The notes: generated by a model from the sequence alone, not told the origin. A stretch of DNA of 39,191 nt from Oxalobacteraceae bacterium (GCA_947454305.1 CANGJE010000018.1:1-39191); one strand, 5' to 3'; shown: positions 24,353 to 33,245, counted from the first letter of the stretch. A program made the numbers and translations.

Positions 24353-25213
24353 ATGAAATTTTTGCATGAAGCAATTACACAGGCTGCTATTCATAGTTTT
24401 GATGATGCCGACAATCCACGTTTGAAGTTGATTATGCAGTCGCTCGTCAAGCATTTGCATGCGTTTGCCCAAGAAACGCAGTTGACTGAAGAGGAGTGGA
24501 TGGCGGGCATACAATTTTTGACTGCAACAGGCCATAAATGTGACGATGTAAGACAAGAATTTATTTTGTTATCTGACACGCTAGGTTTATCCATGCTGTT
24601 GGTTGCTATGCATGACGGTACTCAGCAGGGTGCAACCGAAGCGACTGTCTTGGGGCCTTTTCATACGCATGATGCTCCGGCCATGCAAAATGGTGCTGAT
24701 ATTACTAATGGCGCGCCTGGCGAACCTTTGCACGTTACCGGCCGCGTCGTAACAACTGATGGTAAGCCGTTGGCTAATGCCGTAGTAGATGTTTGGCAGG
24801 CTGATTCAGAAGGCTTATATGACGTGCAACGAGGCGAGCTGAAAAGTGAGCGGCGTGCACGTGGTTTGATGTGTACGGACTCGCACGGAAATTTTTCGTT
24901 TTGGACGGTATTGCCAGAAGCTTATCCCGTACCTACTGATGGCCCTGTCGGGCAGATGTTACTCAACACGGGACGTCATCCATGGCGGCCAGCGCACATT
25001 CATTTTATGGTGAAGGCTGATGGATATCAGTCCCTCGTCACGCATATTTTCCGCGAAGGTGATCGTTATTTGGATTCGGATGTGGTGTTCGGTGTCAGAC
25101 CTTCATTAGTAGGTAAATTTCAATCGCATGGAATAGGTAAGGCATCCGATGGTCGCGATATGAAAATGCCCTATTGGAGTTTGGATTACGAATTTTCGCT
25201 GCAAAAAAAGTAG
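24353..25213 (+). CDS. Hydroxyquinol 1,2-dioxygenase (intradiol ring-cleavage)
   Basis: This non-haem Fe(III) intradiol dioxygenase of 286 residues would convert hydroxyquinol (1,2,4-trihydroxybenzene) to maleylacetate. The four iron ligands are visible as Y156 (SEGLYDVQ), Y191 (PEAYPVP), H215 and H217 (RPAHIHFMV). The N-terminal helical linker domain (1-100, with DDVRQEFILLSDTLGLSMLL) mediates dimerisation in the catechol/hydroxyquinol group. The motif VLGPFH is typical of the hydroxyquinol group. Its product joins the pathway at the maleylacetate reductase encoded upstream (HapG-like role). Some catechol activity cannot be excluded. It is the last gene of the operon. A weak 6-bp hairpin (25244-25268) lies in the convergent gap that follows. 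Confidence 0.9.
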   Translation: MKFLHEAITQAAIHSFDDADNPRLKLIMQSLVKHLHAFAQETQLTEEEWMAGIQFLTATGHKCDDVRQEFILLSDTLGLSMLLVAMHDGTQQGATEATVLGPFHTHDAPAMQNGADITNGAPGEPLHVTGRVVTTDGKPLANAVVDVWQADSEGLYDVQRGELKSERRARGLMCTDSHGNFSFWTVLPEAYPVPTDGPVGQMLLNTGRHPWRPAHIHFMVKADGYQSLVTHIFREGDRYLDSDVVFGVRPSLVGKFQSHGIGKASDGRDMKMPYWSLDYEFSLQKK

Positions 25214-25273
25214 CGATCGTGAATATTGGCCAAGTCGGCAAGCGCTAGGTAAGTGACGTATGCCTAGCCATCG

Positions 25274-26434
25274 TTAATTGATGAACGGGATCCCCGCTTG
25301 CTTAAAAAAATCAAACAAGTGATGTAACACGGCGTCGGGTTGCTCTTGTTGTACCCAATGGCCTGCGCCGGTAATCAGATGGCAACCCAGCATGCGCGTG
25401 CAAGCCTGCTGTTGCATCTTATCGAACGCTCCCGGGATTTGATGTACACCCCAATCACTTGCTCCTGCGATGAAACACGACGGTACATCAATGGTTAATC
25501 CACCTAGTAGACGTAATGAATCTATTTGCGCTCGACTGGTGAGGCAGCGATACCACTGCAGCCCTCCTTGAAAACCGGTACGTGTGTATTCTGCACAATA
25601 AACAGCAAGCTCATCATCAGGTAACCAATCACACTGAGCGATCGCATCTGCATCTGGCATTGCAGAGGCGACGCTCTCGGGCATATTTTTTCCGTGTTCC
25701 ATCACGTAATAATGCGGCAGCAGCGCTAGCGCTTGTGCGCTTAATTCATCTAATGGATGAGGGCGATTCAAAGGCCAGTCGGCACTCTTCATGTGATAGT
25801 AAGCGCGCAAGAAAGCATGTAGGCCTTGCTGCGGATGATGCATGTCGTGGTTAGCCTGCGGCGTAGAGTAGTACCAGTGATAGTGCTGCCTTGGTGGATC
25901 GAGCTGTTCTAGCTCATTTACTGCATGCAGCAATAAATCAAAGCCATCAGCAGGTACTGTATCGTTAACTCGGAGCTGCCATGTGGGTGCACCAGCGAAC
26001 GGCGCACTCATCATCACGACTGATTTAAATGTATCCGGTCGAGTCAGCGCAGCGATGGCAGCTAGTGGTGCACCGAAATCATGACCAATCACCGCATCGA
26101 CATGTCTTTTTCCAAGCGCTGCTAAGAGCGCAAGTAGATCACGTGTCAGGTTAAGAAAATTAAACTCGCTTGGGTCAGCTACTGCGTCAGCCTGCCAACC
26201 CGTCGTGCGACCGCAACCCCTGAGGTCGGGTGCGATGACGTGAAAGCCTGCTTCTGTTAGTGGCACGATCAATTTGCGCCAGCTGTAGGCGATCTCTGGA
26301 AAACCGTGCAAGAGCAATAAGCTTGGGCGGCCGGGTGTTTCATGGCCTGCTTCGAGCACGTGCATATGCAGGCCGTTGATGTCGGGTAGATAACGCGATC
26401 GGATTTTGGTATGCAGCGGCAGGGGATTGAGCAT
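25274..26434 (-). CDS. Epoxide hydrolase-like alpha/beta hydrolase
   Basis: The 386-residue protein has the soluble epoxide hydrolase pattern. HGFPE forms the oxyanion region (43-47). The nucleophile is D119 in IGHDFGAPLAA. Lid segments include YTRTGFQGGLQWYR with a candidate ring-opening Tyr. The catalytic His is in GAGHWVQQEQP near the C-terminus. Asp in place of Ser at the nucleophile means epoxide or haloalkane hydrolysis through an alkyl-enzyme ester is likely. The gene converges on the hydroquinone operon and need not be part of it. The physiological substrate is unknown. The 205-base region upstream (26435-26639) shows only a spurious frame and presumably holds its promoter and that of yaeQ. 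Confidence 0.87.
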   Translation of the reverse strand: MLNPLPLHTKIRSRYLPDINGLHMHVLEAGHETPGRPSLLLLHGFPEIAYSWRKLIVPLTEAGFHVIAPDLRGCGRTTGWQADAVADPSEFNFLNLTRDLLALLAALGKRHVDAVIGHDFGAPLAAIAALTRPDTFKSVVMMSAPFAGAPTWQLRVNDTVPADGFDLLLHAVNELEQLDPPRQHYHWYYSTPQANHDMHHPQQGLHAFLRAYYHMKSADWPLNRPHPLDELSAQALALLPHYYVMEHGKNMPESVASAMPDADAIAQCDWLPDDELAVYCAEYTRTGFQGGLQWYRCLTSRAQIDSLRLLGGLTIDVPSCFIAGASDWGVHQIPGAFDKMQQQACTRMLGCHLITGAGHWVQQEQPDAVLHHLFDFFKQAGIPFIN

Positions 26435-26639
26435 AGCAACATCGCGCTTCTTAGTATCGGATGTCCATTATCTATGATTTATCTAGTCAGGCCCTTTAGC
26501 TCGACAGACCAAGTGAATACGTTTCTTGGCGCCCAAACGCATCGGTTAACTAGCGGCGCTTCGCTGCTGACAGTTGTAGAATCTCAGACTTTAGTGCGTT
26601 GCTAAGGCAATGCTGGTGTTTTAAAGATTTTTTATCGCT

Positions 26640-27182
26640 ATGGCACTCAAATCAACTATTTATAAAGCCAACCTTCAGATCGCTGATATGGACAGGCACT
26701 ATTACGCCGAACACGTTTTGGCGATCGCCTGCCATCCATCTGAAACCGTGCAGCGAATGATGGTGAGAGTGGCCGTATTTGCGCTACACGCTGATGAGCA
26801 GCTTGAATTCGGCAAAGGTATTTCTGATACCGAAGAGCCTGATCTCTGGCAAAAAGATTTAACCGGTGCGATAGAAAGTTGGATCGAGGTCGGACAACCT
26901 GAAGAACGTCGCGTCTTGAAAGCGTGTGGCAGGGCGAATCAGGTGATGATCTACGCCTACAGTAACAGTACTTCGATATGGTGGAAGACGATTGAAAGCA
27001 AACTTGCACGCGCAAAAAATTTACAGGTGGTACAAATCGCTTCCACTACAGCTTCTGAGCTTGAAAAGCTTTGCCAACGCAACATGCAGCTACAAGTCAC
27101 TATTCAAGATGGTGAGGTTTGGATGCGGGATGCCGAATCGGCGGTTAAACTAGAGATGACGATTCTCAGGGCGGCTGGATAG
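26640..27182 (+). CDS. yaeQ: YaeQ family protein
   Basis: This is a 180-residue YaeQ protein. The family has a PD-(D/E)xK nuclease-like fold, and a candidate motif is visible as DLTGAIESWIEVGQPEERRVLKA, which supplies Asp, Glu and Lys. The start MALKSTIYKANLQIADMDRHYY and YAYSNSTSIWWKTIESKLARAKNLQVVQI are highly characteristic. The biochemical role is not established. In Enterobacteria it has been linked to suppression of transcription-antitermination (RfaH) defects. A HigA-type antitoxin gene follows after 29 bases. Confidence 0.9.
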   Translation: MALKSTIYKANLQIADMDRHYYAEHVLAIACHPSETVQRMMVRVAVFALHADEQLEFGKGISDTEEPDLWQKDLTGAIESWIEVGQPEERRVLKACGRANQVMIYAYSNSTSIWWKTIESKLARAKNLQVVQIASTTASELEKLCQRNMQLQVTIQDGEVWMRDAESAVKLEMTILRAAG

Positions 27183-27211
27183 TCGTTACCAAGATTACCA
27201 CTGAGGTCCAC

Positions 27212-27532
27212 ATGAGTTCTATGTTTAATCCCCCACACCCTGGCTTAACCCTACGAGATGATATTCTGCCGGCATTAGAGTTGCAGGTTGGTGAAGCAGC
27301 TGCCCACTTGGGTGTCGATCGTACGACTTTATCCAAAGTACTTAACGGTCGGGCTTCTATCAGCCCTTCAATGGCGCTTCGAATTGAGCGCTGGCTAGGA
27401 CGCGACCATGGAGGTGCCGCTGAAGTTTGGTTGGCACAGCAGGCGGCGTACGACCTGTGGCAGGCACGGCAATCGATCAAGGCGACCAAAGGATTATCTG
27501 GGGTTAAGGCACTCAAATTACAGTCTGCCTAA
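27212..27532 (+). CDS. higA: HigA-family antitoxin / Xre-type regulator without adjacent toxin
   Basis: This 106-residue DNA-binding protein of the HigA addiction-module group starts with NPPHPGLTLRDDILPALEL. It has the helix-turn-helix GEAAAHLGVDRTTLSKVLNGRASISPSMALRIERWLG (about 29-65), and ends in AEVWLAQQAAYDLWQARQ. In classical higBA modules the toxin gene lies directly upstream. Here that place is taken by yaeQ, and no HigB-like frame is present on either side. GAGG lies 6 bases upstream of the ATG. It may be an orphan antitoxin or an autonomous regulator. Confidence 0.85.
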   Translation: MSSMFNPPHPGLTLRDDILPALELQVGEAAAHLGVDRTTLSKVLNGRASISPSMALRIERWLGRDHGGAAEVWLAQQAAYDLWQARQSIKATKGLSGVKALKLQSA

Positions 27533-27583
27533 CGGATGTAGGTCGAGCTTCAAAAAAATAATAAATTTAACTCGGGACTAGCT

Positions 27584-29206
27584 ATGCAATCAATCGGAAA
27601 AATGATGGAGCGTCCGTTGCTGATTTCAGCAATTCTTGAGCACAGCGCCGATCAGTTTGGTCAACAGATTATTGTTAGTCGTGAGACGCACGGACCGTTG
27701 CATAGATATACCTTTGCCGACATGGCGAAACGGGCTAGGCAATTGGCGAATGCCTTAAGCAGTTTGGGTCTTAAGGCGGGCAGTGTGGTGGGATCAATCG
27801 CTTGGAATAACTACAGGCATTTAGAGTCGTATTACGCTGTATCGGGCAGTGGCATGGTTATGCATACATGCAATCCGCGCCTACATCCTGATCAACTCGC
27901 CTACATCATCAATCACGCTGACGATGAGGTTGTACTGTTTGATAGTACCTTTGCGCCACTGATTAAAGCTATCGCTCCCCATTGTTTGAAAGTGAAGCAT
28001 TGGATTTGTCTGAGTGATAAAGCTAACACGCCTACAGTAGAAGGCATAGACGTAAAAAATATTGACGATCTGATTGCCCCACATAGCCAAACATTTCATT
28101 GGCCCGATTTAGATGAAAAGTCTGGCGCAGCCTTGTGCTACACCTCAGGCACCACGGGTAATCCTAAGGGGGTTCTGTATTCACACAGAGCGATTGCATT
28201 AAGTGCGTTGTCTACCTGTTTGCCTAATGTGTTGAGTATTTCTTCGCAAGAGGCCGTGTTGCCGGTTGTGCCTATGTTTCATATCAACGCTTGGTGTTTG
28301 CCGTATGCCACGTTAATGGCTGGAGCGAAGTTAGTTTTACCTGGCCCTAAGTTAGATGGAGCTAGTTTGTACGATTTAATGGAATCTGAGAAGGTCACGA
28401 TTAGCGCCGGTGTGCCAACGATTTGGATGGGGCTGATACAGCACTTAGAACAAAATAATCTGAAGTTTTCAACAATGCGTAGAACAGGTGTGGGTGGCTC
28501 TGCTATGCCTAGAGCCTTGATTGCTAAGTTCAATGATGTATACAACGTCGATGTGCGCCATGGCTGGGGTATGACTGAGACCACCGCGATTGCGACGATG
28601 AGTAACTTAAGCGACAGCGAAATGGAATGGCCTACAGATAAGCGTCATGAGCTCGTTGCCAAGCAAGGTAAATCAGTCTTTGGCGTCGAGCTAAAAATTA
28701 TTGATGAAGACGGCAACTCGCTACCCAGAGATGGAGTGGCGCAAGGTGAGTTGATGGTACGAGGTCAGTGGATCGTCGAGAAGTACCACAAAGCTGATAA
28801 AACAGCGCTTGTTGATGGCTGGTTCCCAACCGGTGATATCGCAACTATCAGCCCTGATGGCGTTATGCAAATTCGAGACCGTACAAAAGACGTTATTAAG
28901 TCTGGCGGTGAATGGATCAGTTCGATTGATCTAGAAAATGCAGCTGTCGCTCATCCGGATGTTGCTATGGCTGCAGTTATCGGAGTGAAGCACCCTAAAT
29001 GGGATGAGCGTCCTTTACTGTTGATTGTTCCCAAACCAGAAAAATCACTAGAGAAGCAGCAAGTGATCGATTTTCTTTCTGAGCGTGTCGCTAAATGGTG
29101 GGTGCCGGATGAAGTGATTTTTGTGCAATCGTTACCCGTGGGTGGAACGGGCAAAGTGCAAAAGAGTGATTTGCGTTTGAAATACGGAAGTATTTTTACC
29201 GATTAG
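27584..29206 (+). CDS. Acyl-CoA ligase (AMP-binding, medium/long-chain fatty acid type)
   Basis: This adenylate-forming enzyme has 540 residues. It has the P-loop [18 protein letters not shown], the motif [17 protein letters not shown] with the adenine/ribose-binding Asp, and [20 protein letters not shown] with the hinge. The catalytic Lys is near the C-terminus in [12 protein letters not shown]. The sequence resembles the AlkK/FadD-like medium-chain acyl-CoA synthetases, which act with fatty acids. Aromatic or branched acids cannot be excluded. The preceding gap has only CGGGA as a weak ribosome site. It converges with the cytochrome c gene. Confidence 0.9.
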   Translation: MQSIGKMMERPLLISAILEHSADQFGQQIIVSRETHGPLHRYTFADMAKRARQLANALSSLGLKAGSVVGSIAWNNYRHLESYYAVSGSGMVMHTCNPRLHPDQLAYIINHADDEVVLFDSTFAPLIKAIAPHCLKVKHWICLSDKANTPTVEGIDVKNIDDLIAPHSQTFHWPDLDEKSGAALCYTSGTTGNPKGVLYSHRAIALSALSTCLPNVLSISSQEAVLPVVPMFHINAWCLPYATLMAGAKLVLPGPKLDGASLYDLMESEKVTISAGVPTIWMGLIQHLEQNNLKFSTMRRTGVGGSAMPRALIAKFNDVYNVDVRHGWGMTETTAIATMSNLSDSEMEWPTDKRHELVAKQGKSVFGVELKIIDEDGNSLPRDGVAQGELMVRGQWIVEKYHKADKTALVDGWFPTGDIATISPDGVMQIRDRTKDVIKSGGEWISSIDLENAAVAHPDVAMAAVIGVKHPKWDERPLLLIVPKPEKSLEKQQVIDFLSERVAKWWVPDEVIFVQSLPVGGTGKVQKSDLRLKYGSIFTD

Positions 29207-29263
29207 ATAGGTTGAATCTAAATTATTACCTTTGTATTTTTGATTGATGGTTTGATCAATAAA

Positions 29264-29755
29264 TTACCTAGGTGGACGCCCTGTAGCTAATCGACCATCC
29301 GCGCGTGCGGTCAAGTAGGTATACAGATCAAGGATATGCGCATTCACCGCTGGCTCACCTTGCCATGCAGGCATTTCAATCGGCGGCTCTTTGAGGCGCA
29401 ATATATCGTCAATGCGGGTATCCACAGTGGATTGGTTGGAGGATGTTTTACCCAATCCATTGCCGAGGTCATAGCGCTTTAATACCAATTCAGCGAAATG
29501 TCGCGCGCTCATCTCCCGAACGAGAGGCAGTAAATCGGGAGCTCGATCACCACCGGTAGCGGCTGAGCTGTGACAGCTTGCACACTTACTTTGAAATACG
29601 CGCCAGCCCGCATACAAATCACCTTCTAGCGGCGGCGGTGGTTTGAGTTCACGTGCTGGTTTCGCATTGATGAATTCCATCGTGCAGCCGACCAGCAGTA
29701 GGGTGAGCAGCAAAGTCAGTGGCCATGTAAGCGGTAGATAACGAGTTATTTTCAT
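29264..29755 (-). CDS. Membrane-anchored (lipoprotein) c-type cytochrome
   Basis: This is a 163-residue monohaem cytochrome c. A lipoprotein signal ends in LLVGC24. After a Pro-rich linker, the haem site is C58-A-S-C61-H62. The likely sixth ligand is M128 in PPIEMPAWQG. It would be tethered to a periplasm-facing membrane and carry electrons. It starts 59 bases after the cytochrome b561 gene on the same strand, so the two probably act as a pair. The partner dehydrogenase or oxidase is not visible. Confidence 0.87.
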   Translation of the reverse strand: MKITRYLPLTWPLTLLLTLLLVGCTMEFINAKPARELKPPPPLEGDLYAGWRVFQSKCASCHSSAATGGDRAPDLLPLVREMSARHFAELVLKRYDLGNGLGKTSSNQSTVDTRIDDILRLKEPPIEMPAWQGEPAVNAHILDLYTYLTARADGRLATGRPPR

Positions 29756-29814
29756 ACGTAGGTAATTAGTAGTTTTTCATTTCATTCGAAGGTTTTATCG
29801 TTGAATGAAAGCGG

Positions 29815-30498
29815 CTATTCCTCGGAGTGCTCGTTTTCTTTATCTAACGCGGCTATACCATCAACCCCGCCTTCAGCCGCATGATCGTATTGATAAAACC
29901 AAAAACTTAGTACGGCCGTCAGCAGAGCGATCGCTAATAATGATTTTGATTCTGGAATCGCATCTTTATGTTGAGCTGTTTTTTTACCCGTGATCATCGC
30001 CTTAACGAGGTTTTCTTTATGCAGAAAACTGGCTCCCACCACAGCAACTATATGGATAACGACAATAGCTAACATAATGTTTGCTAAAACCTCATGAACT
30101 TCTTCGACCCAATCACCATAGATTTCATGCAGAGTTGACCAACCGGTAAAGCTAACAATCAAGCCCAAAAAAAGTAGCGCAAGTATCGCTAGGGCACCAG
30201 CAGGGTTGTGTCCGACATCGGTGGGATGTTCGCGCCGAATCATTGAGCGTAAATAATGTATGGCTGCCATCGGGTGTCGGACGAAGTTTCTGAACTTAGC
30301 ATGCGTGGTGCCGAGAAATCCCCAGATAATTCGAATGATCATCAATGCGGCTAGGGTATAGCCCAGCGTGAAATGGACAATTTTTAGTTCGTCTATTTCA
30401 GCGGTGAAGTAGGCACCAAAAAAGCAGAGTGCCAATAGCCAATGGATCAGCCGTACGGGTAAATCCCAGATAAGAACTTTTTGTGAGCTATCGTCCAT
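29815..30498 (-). CDS. Cytochrome b561 (Ni/Fe-hydrogenase b-type) membrane protein
   Basis: This is a 227-residue di-haem membrane cytochrome with four main helices and an extra C-terminal helix (SLLAIALLTAVLSFWFY). Haem-ligand candidates are H19 (RLIHWLLAL), H42 (IVHFTLGY), and the histidines of VEEVHEVLANIMLAIVVIHIV. The ATG at 30498 has GAGGAG 8 bases upstream. A longer frame from a TTG lacks such a site. It precedes the cytochrome c lipoprotein gene and would pass electrons from the quinone pool or a dehydrogenase to that cytochrome. Confidence 0.88.
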   Translation of the reverse strand: MDDSSQKVLIWDLPVRLIHWLLALCFFGAYFTAEIDELKIVHFTLGYTLAALMIIRIIWGFLGTTHAKFRNFVRHPMAAIHYLRSMIRREHPTDVGHNPAGALAILALLFLGLIVSFTGWSTLHEIYGDWVEEVHEVLANIMLAIVVIHIVAVVGASFLHKENLVKAMITGKKTAQHKDAIPESKSLLAIALLTAVLSFWFYQYDHAAEGGVDGIAALDKENEHSEE

Positions 30499-30607
30499 TA
30501 CCACTCTCCTCAATGAGTGGTCAGTATATGAACAGCTTTTAAAAATTCCTTGTCACTGGTCAAAGTAAATCGACAAATAAACTTGTAGGTAGGCGCGCTG
30601 ACCCATA

Positions 30608-30640
30608 CAACTACGATACTAAAAAAAGTATGCGTAGTTG
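30608..30640. repeat. Hairpin in the pdxA2-cytochrome b gap
   Basis: CAACTACGATAC (30608-30619) pairs with GTATGCGTAGTTG (30628-30640), leaving a one-base bulge, around an A-rich 8-base loop. It lies about 80 bases downstream of the dehydrogenase stop codon on the minus strand. It lacks a T-run in that direction, while TTTAGAATATT follows in the plus direction. It may end or protect the dehydrogenase mRNA. Confidence 0.55.
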
Positions 30641-30718
30641 TTTAGAATATTAACGATTGTTTCGTGTGATTGTTTTGCGCCGTGCAATGAGTGGCGCTAT
30701 GGATAGTGCTGGTTGCGA

Positions 30719-31747
30719 TCAGTGGCTGAGCGCTTTGGCATCCTTGCGTTGGCCACGAACGAGCCTGAACGCATATTCAGCAGCCTCGACCAGACTATTC
30801 GCATTAGCCACACCTTTACCTGCAATGTCGAAGGCCGTTCCGTGATCGACTGAGGTACGTAAAATCGGTAAGCCCAACGTGATGTTAACGCCGCTGATAG
30901 CTTGCCAACTGCCGGTCTCTGGATCAACTTTAAAACCCAACAGCTTGACGGGGATGTGTCCCTGATCATGAAACATGGCGACTACCGCATCGAACTGGCG
31001 AGCGCGCAATTTGATGAACACGGTGTCACCAGGCCACGGGCCACTGAAACCTTTGTCTGCGTATTCGCGCACAACAGGAGCGATGACTTCATCGTCTTCT
31101 TTACCAATAATGCCGCCTTCGCCGCAATGCGGGTTGAGACCTGCGACCGCTATACGAGGCTGCTCAATACCTAATGCTCGCAACGCTTCACGTGTGACAT
31201 CGAACACACGGCGCAAACGCACAGGCGTAATACGACGAGACACTTCGGCGAGTGCACAGTGAGTAGTAACGTGAGAGACATGCATATCTTCGTGCGCTAG
31301 CATCATTACCGCATCGCGCTGCCCGGTTAAGTGGGCCAGTAATTCAGTGTGACCTTCAAAGAGATGCCCTGCGAGATGCAGCGCTTCTTTCGATAGAGGG
31401 CCGGTGACGATGGAGTCTGCTTCGCCTGCTTGCACTAGCTCGACGGCCTTGGCTACTGCGCGATAAGCCCATTCACCGCCGGCAGCACTGACCTCGCCAG
31501 TTACGAATGGTGCGTCGACCGGACCAACATCGACCATACGGTAAAACGGATGCCCTTGCGCGTTGACGGCGGGTAGTCCCATACGAGTTTCGATGTCGTG
31601 CATCGCCTTTGCGCTTCCCAGCACAATGAATTCAGCATCGCCGTTACCGACCACGTCAGCCATTAGTCGAACCGCTTTTGCAGTGATTTCAGGGCCGATA
31701 CCGGCAGGATCACCCATTGTGAAGGCGAGACGAATAGGAGAAGCCAT
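30719..31747 (-). CDS. pdxA2: PdxA2-like 4-phospho-threonate/erythronate dehydrogenase
   Basis: The 342-residue PdxA-family metal-dependent dehydrogenase shows FTMGDPAGIGPEI at the start, the metal-binding histidines in HVTTHCAL, LNPHCGEGG and MFHDQGHIPVK, and GVNITLGLPILRTSVDHGTAFDIAGK at the C-terminus. PdxA proper makes vitamin B6 precursors. The PdxA2 branch oxidises 4-phospho-D-threonate or 4-phospho-D-erythronate, giving DHAP after decarboxylation, and is found beside DUF1537 kinases. Here such a kinase is divergently encoded 296 bases away, and the whole neighbourhood is acid-sugar catabolism, so PdxA2 is preferred. True PdxA cannot be fully excluded by sequence alone. Confidence 0.85.
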   Translation of the reverse strand: MASPIRLAFTMGDPAGIGPEITAKAVRLMADVVGNGDAEFIVLGSAKAMHDIETRMGLPAVNAQGHPFYRMVDVGPVDAPFVTGEVSAAGGEWAYRAVAKAVELVQAGEADSIVTGPLSKEALHLAGHLFEGHTELLAHLTGQRDAVMMLAHEDMHVSHVTTHCALAEVSRRITPVRLRRVFDVTREALRALGIEQPRIAVAGLNPHCGEGGIIGKEDDEVIAPVVREYADKGFSGPWPGDTVFIKLRARQFDAVVAMFHDQGHIPVKLLGFKVDPETGSWQAISGVNITLGLPILRTSVDHGTAFDIAGKGVANANSLVEAAEYAFRLVRGQRKDAKALSH

Positions 31748-31828
31748 GGAAAATCCCTAGGTAAATGGTCTGAAAAGGTGCTTAGGCAGCGTAAAAATCA
31801 GGGTCAATTAAATCACAACCCTGCAGAA

Positions 31829-31948
31829 TCAGTCATTATCGATCATTTGCAGCTCGAGTATGGCAAGATCGAAGTTCTCGCTTGGGTCTGCCAAGGTCTG
31901 CTTTTGAATGTTATTCGCCGCTTCACGAATGAAAATCGCGTTATCCAT
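31829..31948 (-). CDS. Possible short protein or gene remnant (39 residues) in the divergent gap
   Basis: In the 296-base gap between the divergent pdxA2 and kinase genes, the minus strand reads MDNAIFIREAANNIQKQ... and ends ...LELQMIDND. The composition is protein-like. The same frame continues upstream through one TGA stop into NAMMLERR, which suggests a decayed reading frame. I recognise no family. The rest of this gap must contain the promoters of both divergent genes, but no clear boxes stand out. Confidence 0.2.
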   Translation of the reverse strand: MDNAIFIREAANNIQKQTLADPSENFDLAILELQMIDND

Positions 31949-32043
31949 ACCCACATTAATGCCTGCTCAACGTCGCTCAAGCATCATAGCGTTACAGCAG
32001 TTGCAAGCCGCAGTTTGCCGCCGCACCTAACAGTGGTTATTGT

Positions 32044-33162
32044 ATGAAGCCGCTACGTATTCTTGCCGATGACTTGACCGGTGCACTCGATTGCGCAGCT
32101 GCCTTTGGCGCGGGCGTTCCAGTGCACTTGGGACATCCAGCGACGCAGAGTCAAGATGTGATCGACGTTGATATCGACATCGTAGCGACCGCAACGCGCG
32201 ATGTGCCGCCGACTGAACTTGCAACTTTGCTAGAACCTTCGTTAGGTTGGATGCGCGGTGCTGGAGTCGCATTTAAAAAAATTGATAGTCTGCTTCGCGG
32301 TAATACGTTTGATGAAGTTGATTGGCTAGCGCGACAGGGCGGCTTTAACGGAGTTGCACTGATTCCGGCTTTCCCCGCACAGAACCGCATAACCAAGCAG
32401 GGGCAGCAATGGTGGTGTAAGCCAGATGGCTCAGTTGACCCCGTAGCAGAATCGATTACGCATAGCCTACAAGCGCGCGGGTGGCACATTGAAACGGGAC
32501 ATAAAGCGCCAACGTCACAAAGTGCAGCCACCGCATGGGTACCCGATGTGCTGAACGATCACGACCTCGATACGGTGGCCGATTTTGCGCTGAAGAATAC
32601 GGGTTGGCTCTGGTGCGGTAGTGCCGGTCTGGCGCATGCACTGGCGCGTCGTTTACCCGCGCGTCCGCCCGCTGCTATCAGTGCCCATGAGACGGGACAG
32701 ATTGTATTTATCAGTGCTAGTCATCACACAGTCACGCGTGAACAATGGCGCGTTTTACGCTCGTCTCCATTCCCTGCGATGTATTTTTCTGGTGAAGACC
32801 TGCATACGTTGAATAGCGGTTCACTCAATCACCCATTACTGATCGATCTATCTTCTGAAGCACCGCTCAGCGCTGCGCAAGCGACGAGCTTATTGCAAGC
32901 ACAAACCAAAGTCATCGCACAGCATGCGCAGCGCCCACGTGCTTTAGTTGTAGTTGGAGGTGATACCTTGCTTGCCTTGTGTCGTGCAGTGGGTGCAAAC
33001 AGTTTGGTGTCAGAAACTGCGCTCGATAGAACAGGTTGGGGATGCGCACGCTTGTCAGGAGGTGCGTGGGATGGTGTGTTGTGTCACACACGTTCAGGAG
33101 CGTTTGGTGCTGCGAATGATTTACTCGACGTGATGAACCTGCTTGAGAAAAATTCCAGTTGA
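32044..33162 (+). CDS. DUF1537 four-carbon acid sugar kinase (threonate/erythronate kinase-like)
   Basis: This 372-residue ATP-dependent kinase has the two-domain DUF1537 architecture. The N-terminal sugar-binding domain has LADDLTGALDCAAAF and KKIDSLLRGNTFDEVDWLA, with IPAFPAQNRITKQGQQWW. The C-terminal ATP domain has VVVGGDTLLALC and GCARLSGGAWDGVLCHTRSGAFGAANDLLDVM. Members phosphorylate D-threonate, D-erythronate or 3-oxo-tetronates at O4. Because a PdxA2-like dehydrogenase is encoded divergently, a threonate/erythronate 4-kinase (DtnK/DenK type) is the best reading. It is slightly shorter than the usual 400-430 residues. No ribosome-binding site is obvious. Confidence 0.85.
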   Translation: MKPLRILADDLTGALDCAAAFGAGVPVHLGHPATQSQDVIDVDIDIVATATRDVPPTELATLLEPSLGWMRGAGVAFKKIDSLLRGNTFDEVDWLARQGGFNGVALIPAFPAQNRITKQGQQWWCKPDGSVDPVAESITHSLQARGWHIETGHKAPTSQSAATAWVPDVLNDHDLDTVADFALKNTGWLWCGSAGLAHALARRLPARPPAAISAHETGQIVFISASHHTVTREQWRVLRSSPFPAMYFSGEDLHTLNSGSLNHPLLIDLSSEAPLSAAQATSLLQAQTKVIAQHAQRPRALVVVGGDTLLALCRAVGANSLVSETALDRTGWGCARLSGGAWDGVLCHTRSGAFGAANDLLDVMNLLEKNSS

Positions 33163-33190
33163 ACGCTCATTGAATTAACAAATCACGCTG

Positions 33191-33227
33191 TAAAAAAAGA
33201 AAATCCCTCGGCATCTCTACCGAGGGA
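33191..33227 (-). terminator. Rho-independent terminator of the RLP-TRAP-kinase-cupin operon
   Basis: On the minus strand, TCCCTCGG pairs with CCGAGGGA (33204-33211 and 33220-33227, perfect 8 bp, 8-base loop) and is followed by TTTTCTTTTTTT (33203 downwards). It lies 19 bases past the cupin stop codon and faces the end of the plus-strand kinase gene. Confidence 0.88.
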
Positions 33228-33245
33228 CTAAATTACAAACGACTA

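Noticed and set aside
25244..25268. Terminator between the intradiol dioxygenase and the epoxide hydrolase-like gene
   Set aside because: The stem is only 6 bp with a 13-base loop and no T-run on either strand, too weak to call a terminator.
26435..27211. HigB toxin partner for the HigA-type gene
   Set aside because: The only real gene directly upstream is yaeQ, which has family-specific motifs and is twice the length of HigB. No short toxin-like frame was found on either side.
31778..32047. 89-residue plus-strand frame before the DUF1537 kinase
   Set aside because: It has no ribosome-binding site and no domain, and overlaps the kinase start. The opposite strand looks more protein-like, though also weak.
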